A stretch of 64,000 nucleotides of DNA from Maratus speciosus. Its lineage: Eukaryota; Arthropoda; Arachnida; Araneae; Salticidae. A program made the translations under genes and the position numbers. Within the stretch, counting starts at the first letter, position 1; every line of letters begins with the position of its first letter. The DNA lies in the NCBI GenBank assembly GCA_963932465.1, contig OZ010795.1:520557451-520621450 (forward strand), given 5' to 3'. The notes beneath the pieces were generated by a model, which saw only the letters and a program-made list of their open reading frames with translations, ran no database searches and was not told the origin of the DNA. Shown one piece after another: positions 55,526 to 64,000 of this stretch.

Positions 55526-56529
55526 GAAATTAGTGTTTTGTATCACCTTTATGATAAATCAAATTGAAGATTGTCAACCATTTTTGGCGATCTATGTATC
55601 TGGCCTGGATAATACACAAGTACCATTTTACTCTCCTATTGTTTGTTAATCGGCAGTGAAACTCTTCTGCATTTCGGTGAATTTCTGATTTTTTTTTTTA
55701 AAATCGTAAAAAAATTCATTTAGATTTCCTCCCTTCCAAAATTTTGCTTCCCTCTTTCGCCAACACCAAAATACGCAAAGTTTCAATTTTTTAAAACTAT
55801 ATAATTTTTTAAAAACTGTTTCTGCTGTTTTTATTACTTTATTGTAATGATAAATAATCGACCATCGACTCTTTCCACTTCTCAAAATTAGAGCTTTTCT
55901 CCTTTGCCCTTCTTAGCAAACATGTACTGTTTGTGTAATATTTTTCAGTTTGAACATTACTCACTTGATGGCATCACAAGTATTTGAAAAGCCTGTCATG
56001 TAAGCAAATTATACTTTTCTGATAAAAACAGAACAGTGTCAAAAATGTGTAGTGTGTGTATGTAACTGGTGTTTGTTTGTTACGTGTAAAATTAAAGATT
56101 AATTAAGGTTGTTCTAAAATCCAAAAGGGCAACTTTATGACATAAGTTTAAATTTATTTTTGCTCGGAAATGCATGAAACTAGCATGTGTTGTTGCTCAG
56201 AAACTATGTCATCGAACTATTTTTTCAGTTTTTTTGCAAACGCAATGATCTTTAAGAAAATTGTGTTAAAGTGGGTGTTTCGAACTCAAGTTCCTGAAGA
56301 AAGCAGAAAAACCAGTCAGCAAAGGGAGGAAAACGTGTTTGTTATGTGATCAAAATGTCTTATAACTCAATAGGTAATATATTTATCAAAAAATGGAAAA
56401 CATAGTTCGATTCCAAATCACTTCCATAGTCAGGCCTTCCAATTTCATATCTTTCCGTTAAAAAAATGAATTTGTCAATGTGTCAAAACGTTTTGCACTT
56501 GTTGAGCAGAGCAGTTGAGAACAGCCTTA
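55526..56529. other. Unassigned
   Basis: A short 79-residue minus ORF (55646-55885) has no recognisable motif. Nothing supported. Confidence 0.5.
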
Positions 56530-56926
56530 ATAGACCTGGAGGCAGCTACACAGACCATCACCTCATCGAATTGGTGTCTGAAACTCTAGGATTAGACAGA
56601 ACTTGATTAGCATATTGAAATGCAACTGGTCTGACGAGTCATATCTTGGTGGAAACCACTTGCAGACCTGATTTTAGTCGTTGATCGGTAGGTTTATCAT
56701 GGTGTTTTCTTGCACCTAAAGGTATGAAGACATGGTGGACTGGGAGCAGGAAAACCCAATGGTAATAAGATAACTACTAAAATCGGGTTTGCAGGTGTCT
56801 TCCACCAAGATATGACTTGGCCGACCAGTTACATTTTAATATGCGAATCGAATTTTAACTAATCCTGGAATTTCAGCCGTCAACTCGATGAGGTGATGGT
56901 TTGTGCAGTCGTCTCCCGGCCTATAA
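56530..56926. mobile_element. Foldback element, ~154-bp arms
   Basis: Arms are about 56530-56683 and 56772-56926. Shared marks: 'accatcacctcatcga' and its inverse 'tcgatgaggtgatggt'; 'catatcttggtggaa' and its inverse. The loop is about 88 bp. No ORF. Confidence 0.8.
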
Positions 56927-58698
56927 GTATCTACATGGCCAGCTCAACCTTGAGGATGTGATTACTTATTAATTAGTTTAAAATACTATAATTTGTAAAT
57001 CTTTAGCATAGTAAATAAATAAGTTATCTAATAAACTCCAGCTCCCTCCAAGAAATAAATAAAAACTCTCCATTCTGCTTCTGCTGCACCCCGCCCCTCG
57101 GCCTCAGTTCACCCCAAGTTTAAAATTGTTAAAGCAATTTTTTAAAAAAATTCTGCTCCATCTGTTACTTTATTGCAACAATAAATAATCAATCATATAA
57201 TTTTCTTCCATCCTCACTCGAAATTGTTTCACCTTCTTACCAAGAATACAAATATAAAGCCTTTAAAACTTTGTCATTTTTTTTTGTCCTATTTGTAAAT
57301 CTTTAGTAAGGTAAATAATCAGTTATCTAATAATGCCCTTCCCCCCCCAAAAAAAAAAAAAATCTTCTCTTTTTTCCCCTCCTCAGTTCACAAAGTTTAA
57401 ATTTTTTAGAAATATACATTTGAAATAATAAATCACTATGTAGTATTTTATATTTTTATTCACACACACATATGTATATACTCATATATCAGTGTTTATG
57501 CATATAGTATATACATATGCTGCATATATGTCTAGCAAAGACCTTTGCTTTCATAATTGCAACCATTTCATAACTGCAATTGCAGGGGCCCCTGTAACCA
57601 GGAAGTACCCATCTTTATAGTAAAATCATTAAGCATTATTTCCCCCCTCCCTCCCCCTTTTGAAAATCAAAAAAATTATCAGTTATGTGATATTTTCTAT
57701 TTATTTTATGTGTACATTAGTTTTTATATGAACGTTGGATACAGATTTTTTTTTTTTAATTCTCCCCCATGTCATTAAAGGTGATAAGGTGATGATAAAG
57801 GTGAAAGGCCCTCTCCGCATAGCGCTCCATATTTTTTATAGTGGTTGTTTTCCACTTGCCACACTTTTTAAAGCAGGTAGCACCATCTTTTGACGCCAAC
57901 AGGAAATATTTTCACCTGAGGTCCCTTTTTAAACTTTTCTTTTTTGAGAAAAATTCCTTTTTTTTTTTTGGTAAGAGAGAGTTCTGATTTCAGATTTGAT
58001 GTTCCATACTGTACTTAAATTGTTATACCTGACCATTTTTTATTTAAAAGCTGCTCATATGCTTAAGAACATATAGAAGATTTATTTTGTTTTTCCTAAT
58101 AGAAAAATTGCAATAGATATTGTCAGCTAAAAATCCCCTAGAGAAGATAATACAATACAGGAAACATCTTTTTTCCTCTACATATAGTTCTTGATTTAAT
58201 ACACCAGTTTATAAAATTTGTGGATAAATAGGAAAGATTTCAGAATTTTAATTTAATATTTATTTTTCAATTGCTAAGATAGAAGAATTTTTGTTTATTG
58301 AACTTTTGGTGGTTTTATTTCTGAACTGCTGGATGATAGATGAAAAAAATTCTCATACAAACAGATCTAATATTTTCCACTATAGGTAATGAAATAAACA
58401 CATTTAAGAAATATGTTTAATGGCACATAAAGCATATATTTTCTCCATTAACATTTAGATTACTTTTCTAAAATTATGAAACGTTTTCAGAAAAGCAAAC
58501 AGAAGGAACATATTTTCAACAATGTATGTTTAATGATGTAAAATTGATATGAAGTATTACTTATCAGCAATGCTAGTTGACTTTGCAAATACCTATGCAA
58601 GGAAATAGAGATGAGTATAAAAGAAAAATAGGAAATTATATTGTAACTAATTACTTTTTCTCAAACATTAGTTGATATCTTATTTTTTGTAATACAGC
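56927..58698. other. Unassigned AT-rich stretch with simple runs
   Basis: 56990-57060 and 57290-57350 share 'aaatctttag.a.ggtaaataa' text, then C- and A-rich runs; a diverged local duplication is likely. No gene. Confidence 0.45.
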
Positions 58699-59429
58699 CA
58701 GGGTTGTCTTTTTACCAGTAAAAACTGTTTTTTACCAGGACATCGTAAAAACTAGGTTTTTACCAGTAAAAACCTGGGAAAAAGTGGTAAAAACCTAAGG
58801 ATAGAATAAACTCTCTCTTCAAATTGAATTTGCTGGTGCAGGCTGAGTACTCCAGCAGGACACAGATTGGTAAACAGTACTAACATTTGTACAAACTACA
58901 TTATGTGATAATATTTGCAAGTGTTTGGTTTTTATTAAAACGATTAAGGTTTATTAAGTGTGATAAAAGTGTACTTATAATCTTTAAGTAAAAATTTGTA
59001 AACTAGTCACCATTAAGATAAATATAATAAATATTGTAATGTGAATTCTGATAATAATAGTTATATGATAAATAAATTATTAAAGAATTATTGTATATTT
59101 ATACAATAATATATTTAAAATTTTGAATTCTTGTAGTAAGAAAACAGGGATGAAAGTTTACCGGGCCTTTTCATATTCCTTAAAACCCCCTATTCTCGTA
59201 TAGCATTCTTTTACTAACCTAATCAGAAACTAAATTAGGTGAATATTTTTATAGTGGTATTAAATACCCGGAAAACTTTCATCCCTGGAAAAATGAAAAA
59301 TTAATAGATAAATTTTTTAAAAAGTGGCAAAAACAGCCAAACTAATAAGTTTTTCAAAGGTGGTAAAAACATGTTTTTTCAAAGACGGTAAAAACCATGG
59401 TTAAAACTGGTAAATACCATCCAACCCTG
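58699..59429. mobile_element. hAT-like MITE with 8-bp target duplication
   Basis: 731 bp. Left end CAGGGTTGTCTTTTTACCAG, right end (inverted) CAGGGTTGGATGGTATTTAC. Flanks are AATACAGC (58691-58698) and AATACAGT (59430-59437), a 7-of-8 match, as for hAT elements. Repeated 'gtaaaaac' words fill both subterminal regions. No ORF. Confidence 0.8.
59145..59287. mobile_element. Small MITE nested in the hAT-like MITE
   Basis: 143 bp; ends CAGGGATGAAAGTTTACCGG and, inverted, CAGGGATGAAAGTTTTCCGG. GAAAA flanks both sides, too short and simple to be a sure target duplication. Confidence 0.7.
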
Positions 59430-59433
59430 AATA

Positions 59434-60055
59434 CAGTAGACTCCCTCAAATCCGCACAGCTTGGGACCAGAGGTTGTGCAGATTTTAGAATTTTGTGGAT
59501 TTCTGGTCATCGCTTTGTTTACATTTTTTAAACAGTAATTTGAATGCAATACTGTAATCAAAATTATAATGAATGCTTTAGAGTAAAATAATTAAGTAAA
59601 AAAAAAATGAAGTAATAAAGTAAAATAATAAAAATTAAGATAATTTTAAAAATGGCTAAATTATTAAAAGTAAAGGTCAAGTAAATAATAATGCATAATA
59701 AAGATTTGCATTTTTTTTTTCTAATTATTCATTGAAACTTGCCTCATAAAGATACACTACTAATTCACATCAAAATCATAAAATAGGGAAGTTTTATTTC
59801 AGATTTAGCCAAACTTAATAACCAAAAAAGAAATTGTGATCACCAGTATCCAGCAAAACCTTAATTTTTTTTTCAGAAATAAATCTATACTCCTTAAAGA
59901 AAAAGCATGAGTTCAATCATATGAACAAGAATTACATATGAAAATGTATATGGAATGATATAAAAATAAAAACTCTTAATTTTTTCCCCTACATTTGAAC
60001 TGAAAGTTTCATTGTTTACATTTGTGATGATATGTGGATTTTAGGGAGTCTACTG
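59434..60055. mobile_element. pogo/Tigger-like MITE, TA-flanked
   Basis: 622 bp; TA at 59432-59433 and 60056-60057. Ends CAGTAGACTCCCTCAAATCC and, inverted, CAGTAGACTCCCTAAAATCC. No ORF, so non-autonomous. Family assignment rests only on the terminal style. Confidence 0.75.
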
Positions 60056-60856
60056 TATAATAATAATTTTTTTTACTACAAGAAAATAAGTCTTCAAAAT
60101 TTTTAACAGCATTCTACGTTATGAAGTATAATTTGTAATGATTATTCAGAAATCAAACTACTTTTTAGAAGCAAAAAGTCATTTAAAATGAAACATTGGA
60201 CAGCTTCAGATTATTAGTTTTATTTATAACTTGCATCAATTTGATAATAAATATTGTCCATTAAAAAATTTGAGTGAAAACTTTGCATGTTATAATCAAA
60301 GAATGCTTGGGAGGGAAAATCAGTTTGTATAATCTATCTATATATTTTTTGTATTTAATCGTTTCTGTGCACATTTAACTTTTCTAAATGTTTATATCCT
60401 TGTCATATCAAATAACGACATGAACTAATATTCAAAAACTTCTATTTTAACATTCTAGTGTATGTACACACAAATGCAACTTAGCATTTTCCAAAATTAA
60501 TGACAGTGATTTGCCACTATTATGTATTAAAAATTTGAAATAAAAAGTGAACGAGTTTATTTTTTTCCTTTCTTCTATTCAAATATTTATTACTATAATG
60601 ATTTCTTGTCATCTAATAATTATTACTTATGCAGCATAAGGGTTTAAATTGTAGAAATAGTGTCCATAACAAAGTAATATTATTTTTATAGTTGAGCTTC
60701 TTGAGATATTAGGATATAGAGAAATACTAAGTGTTTATTTTATTAATGAACACTTACATTACGCTATTGCTTACTGAGACAAAAATGATTAAAGAATGTT
60801 TTTTTTACAGTTTTTCTTTGAAAGGTAAAAAATACAAAGTAAATAAATTAAGCAGA
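60056..60856. other. Unassigned AT-rich
   Basis: No supported feature. Confidence 0.5.
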
Positions 60857-61291
60857 GGATCTTTATAACACAAGGCTTTGCACCATATAGAATTTTGCAT
60901 TATATAGATCATTGAAACTTACCTTGTAAACATGGCCAAATAGGTCTGGAACATATCAATGTATAGTAGAAGATCTTTATATTGCATTCTTCAGGACAAA
61001 AAGTTTGTGCAGATTATAAATTTTTGCATAATACAGATCATTTCATATATTGTGAAATTACCTTACAAACATGATCAAAATACAGACGAACAAAACATTA
61101 CATTACTTATTTCCAAAAAAAAAATTAAATTATATAGATAAAGAGGAAATAACGTTTGAAATTTAGTCCTCTAGAAGCTAGCAACATTTCTACAATATAA
61201 ATTGCAGGCTCTTCTTAAGTGTAAAATTCATTGCTTACATTTCAAAAGCTGTGTGTTATATGGAGAATTGCGTTATAAAGATCTTATACTG
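60857..61291. mobile_element. Two related pogo-like MITE copies
   Basis: The copy at 60965-61291 has ends 'agtagaagatctttatattg' and, inverted, 'agtataagatctttataacg'. A partial copy at 60857-60955 shares 'gatctttata', 'tttgcattatatagatcatt' and 'ccttgtaaacatgg' with its interior. Confidence 0.6.
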
Positions 61292-61388
61292 CATTTATTT
61301 TTTATAAAAAAAAAAATATGATTGGAACATTTTCTTTATAAAGTTATTAACAATGCTTAATTTTATATTTTGCTTTTTGAAATTGCTG

Positions 61389-61611
61389 CCCCACCAGTAG
61401 CCGAGAGGTTCTGCTCTCGAAGCTGGTAGACGGGAGGTGCTGGGTTCAAACCCAATCGTTCAGATTTTTCCTTGGTTTACTTCGAACCTTGAATCCTTTG
61501 TATAAATACGGGTTAGGTTCCTTTAGAAAGACCCCCACGGAGGGCACTCCCCACCTTTGGGCCTAAATTCCTTGTGTTGATAATTGGCTGTCATAAAACA
61601 ACACCAACACC
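61389..61611 (+). mobile_element. tRNA-derived SINE with 14-bp target duplication
   Basis: The 223-bp body is flanked by TTTTGAAATTGCTG on both sides (61375-61388 and 61612-61625). The tRNA-like head has an A box TAGCCGAGAGG (61398-61408) and a B box GGTTCAAACCC (61443-61453), which drive RNA polymerase III in this class. The body ends 'aacaccaacacc'. It should be copied by a partner LINE; none is visible here. A 3' half of the same family lies inverted at 36222-36345. Confidence 0.9.
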
Positions 61612-61625
61612 TTTTGAAATTGCTG

Positions 61626-61956
61626 TGACAATAACACTGAAGAAGCAGTATGAAATTATACAAAAGTGCACTATTTTACTATAGTAATACCAGACAGCTT
61701 GTTCTGAAAACTTTTTTTTTTTATGCATCATATCTCTAGAATCTGTTTACAGTTCTATCATTGCTCCATGCTCTTTTTAAAGATTTCTACTAGTATAGAA
61801 AGAAATTTCAATACAAATTCAGATTGTTGACACTTTTTAATAATACACAATTTTCAGAAGAAAGTTTTATAAACAGTTTTTGTTAAATGAGTTAAAAATA
61901 AATGAATCCTAAGGAATATGTAATGAAATGGCTATGCATAAATGTAACGGGGTTAA
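61626..61956. other. Unassigned
   Basis: Nothing recognised. Confidence 0.45.
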
Positions 61957-62512
61957 ATAGAAATTCTTATCTGTGACAAAAGCAATGACAACAACACATA
62001 AATTAATGGAAACTTTGTTTTAATGTTTTCTTACTGATATTTCATATTTATGTAGATGTTGCATAGATTATAGAAAATGCTATGTATAATTTACAGAAAG
62101 ATGGTCGAAACCTGCTGCAATGTTCATAGTTTATAAAACTGTGGATGTGGATTCTGGATTACGTGTGTATGTTTTAACCCTAATAAAAACAAAGGATTTG
62201 TTATATATTTAAAGGCTCTAAATAATTTATTCACAAAATAGAAATTCTTATCTCTGACAAAAGCAATGGCAACAACACATAAATTAATGGAAACTTTGTT
62301 TTAAGATTTTCTTACTGATATTTCATATTTAAGTGGATGTTGCATACATTGTAGAAAATGCTGTGTATTATTTACGAAAAGATGTATGAAACCTGCTGCA
62401 ATGTCCATAGTTTATAAAACTGTGGATTCTGGATTACTTGTGTATGTTTTAACCCAAATAAAAACAAAGGATTTGTAATGTATTTAAAGGCTCTAAATAA
62501 TTTATTCACAAA
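61957..62512. repeat. 281-bp tandem duplication
   Basis: Copy 1 is 61957-62237 and copy 2 is 62238-62512. Both start 'atagaaattcttatct' and end 'ctctaaataatttattcaca', with scattered differences. No ORF. Confidence 0.9.
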
Positions 62513-63463
62513 TATCTCTCTATCTTTCCCATTTTGCAAAACTGCATTTCCTGCGTACGACGTTCGTGTTGCGTCATTGGTCACGTGGTTTTGTTTTTCT
62601 TACGGGAACTGATAAAGCTCTGGGTACGAGAGTAGCCTGCACGATAGTTAGGACTCTCCCTAGAGTCTAGTGTCTCAAACTCAGTATCAGCATAATGTAA
62701 AAACATTGAAATGTAACTGATTTATGAAGAAGAATGCGTGTTCTTTTAAATGGTTGACGTCATTTTCTATCCAAAAATTATAAAAAAAGTTACTTTTATT
62801 TGTAATGTGAAAATGACATCAATAAGGATACAATCAATAAAAATATTAAATCATGACTATTTTCCCTTTACTTTTAATAGAAATGGTGTACTTCAGTTGC
62901 CACAATTACAAAATTGGTACTAAAAACTATAAAAAAATTAATATCTCAAAAATAAATTGAGATAGAGCTTTCAAACAAATTGCATTTAAAAGTACATTTT
63001 TTTCCTCATACAACGATGTAAAAATTTAAAATCTGCAATGTTTAGAAGTTTAAAATTTTGCAGTAGCGAAAATTGCAAAACCGAAATTTCATTTCAAATT
63101 TCAGAGTGTTGCCATTCGAAGAATGACGTATGCGTTACGCACAGATATGTTTGTCCTTTATAATATAGATATGTATGATAATCATTTATAATGAAATAAA
63201 CTAAGCTAAAAAAAGCTATAAAAGTGATAAAATACATTTAATTAGATTATCATACGTTTCATCGCGATATTTTAAAAATCATTCTTGATAGAAATATTTT
63301 CGAAAAAAATTTTTTAAAACAAGTTCCCTTCTTAGCAAATGAAAATGTATTATATATTCTTTTCTTACGTATTAGTAAGAAAAAATAGTAATAATTACTA
63401 GAGAACAGGAATTCTGCTTTTCAGAATTTAGTGTCGCCCCCGGCATTTCCATTACTTCATTTT
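62513..63463. other. Unassigned; includes right arm of the distant inverted pair
   Basis: 62613-62680 is the inverse partner of 53895-53962. The rest is AT-rich without a gene. Confidence 0.5.
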
Positions 63464-63703
63464 CTTCTTATGGACTGGTGGCTTCTATTATTATGAAACA
63501 GCCACTATAAGTGAAGCGTTAGGTGAAGATGAAAGATCAATCGTAAAAAGTTAGAACTCTGATTTTTTTCTGGTCAGAATGGAAAAAAAATGGCCATAAT
63601 TAAAAAAAAAAAAAAAAAAAAAAAGGCCATTTTTTTTCTTCCACGCTTCATTTATAGTGGCTGTTTCATAATAATAGAAACCACCAGTCCATCAGAAGGA
63701 AAT
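63464..63703. mobile_element. Foldback/palindromic element
   Basis: 'ggactggtggcttctatta' near 63472 is mirrored at 63679-63694, and 'cagccactata' is mirrored at 63654. Arms are about 60 bp. Inner 'aaaatggcc' and 'ggccatttt' around a poly-A run extend the pairing. Confidence 0.75.
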
Positions 63704-63710
63704 AACTCGG

Positions 63711-63743
63711 TTAAGCGAGACTCGGATAATCGGGACTCTACTG
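63711..63743. repeat. pogo/Tigger-like terminal repeat, unpaired
   Basis: 'gactcggataatcgggactc' then 'tactgc'. Inverted, this reads GCAGTAGAGTCCCGATTATC, the style of pogo/Tigger ends. No partner was found, so the element is truncated or masked by the neighbouring foldback. Confidence 0.5.
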
Positions 63744-64000
63744 CAAAACATATTTCAATTTTAAGACTTAAAGCACATGCTTTTATTTTACGTAAAATGA
63801 CGTCATTTGCATTAATATACTTAAAATTAAATATAGTTTATAATAGCTCCTTGTTTTATCATAAATCCTTCATTTATATTTTTCTCAAAATAGCACGTAT
63901 TTTAAATATTTTTTTTTTCAATTTTTATGGGAAAATGACAACAAAAAGATATAATTGCTATTTTTCAACAATTTGTTTTTTACTTTCCACAGAAATGGAG

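Noticed and set aside
61389..61460. Functional tRNA gene
   Set aside because: A and B boxes are present but no good cloverleaf, and the unit is bounded by a 14-bp target duplication with a SINE-type body.

Overview
This is eukaryotic, AT-rich, repeat-dominated DNA. I found no single-copy host gene, no rRNA and no true tRNA gene. The mix of elements (BEL/Pao LTR retrotransposon, DD41D mariner-like elements, piggyBac, Helitron-like and Penelope-like fragments, a tRNA-derived SINE, many MITEs) suggests an invertebrate, most likely an arthropod. The species cannot be named from the sequence. No operon, RBS or bacterial terminator logic applies.

Three elements look structurally complete. (1) A mariner-like element, 7644-10366, has an intact GC-rich transposase ORF, catalytic spacing DD41D and exceptionally long (628 bp), almost identical inverted repeats. 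It sits in the (TA)n tract of an older repeat. (2) A BEL/Pao retrotransposon, 23756-30207, has a GAGAT target duplication, LTRs differing by one 68-bp unit, and gag-pol split by one in-frame TAA. (3) A piggyBac element, 30591-33530, has TTAA at both ends, an intact 583-residue transposase and three palindromic boxes. A second, broken DD41D element lies at 16714-18208.

Layout. 1-7.5 kb: patchwork of MITE and Helitron-like pieces. 7.5-12.7 kb: hairpin-started repeat element with seven ~330-bp units, split by the mariner. 12.9-16.6 kb: foldback elements and a ~305-bp repeat array. 16.7-18.2 kb: broken mariner-like element. 19.3-23.2 kb: full Helitron-like unit, then a MITE split by a 1.9-kb A-B-A'-B' inverted structure. 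23.7-33.5 kb: the BEL/Pao and piggyBac elements. 33.6-36.3 kb: two 521-bp direct copies, a MITE and a SINE piece. 37.8-42.5 kb: second copy of the hairpin-started element, carrying a 3.66-kb insertion made of about 20 units of ~172.5 bp with dimer/trimer higher-order order. 43-46.2 kb: two decayed reverse-transcriptase fragments on opposite strands. 46.3-47.5 kb: second Helitron-like unit with a MITE inside. 49-64 kb: mostly unique-looking AT-rich DNA with MITEs, foldbacks, a SINE with a 14-bp target duplication and a 281-bp tandem duplication.

The genes do not form a pathway; each transposase or polyprotein serves its own element. The main interest is nesting order and structural oddities. 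All boundaries and identities come from reading by eye; no alignment or database search was run.
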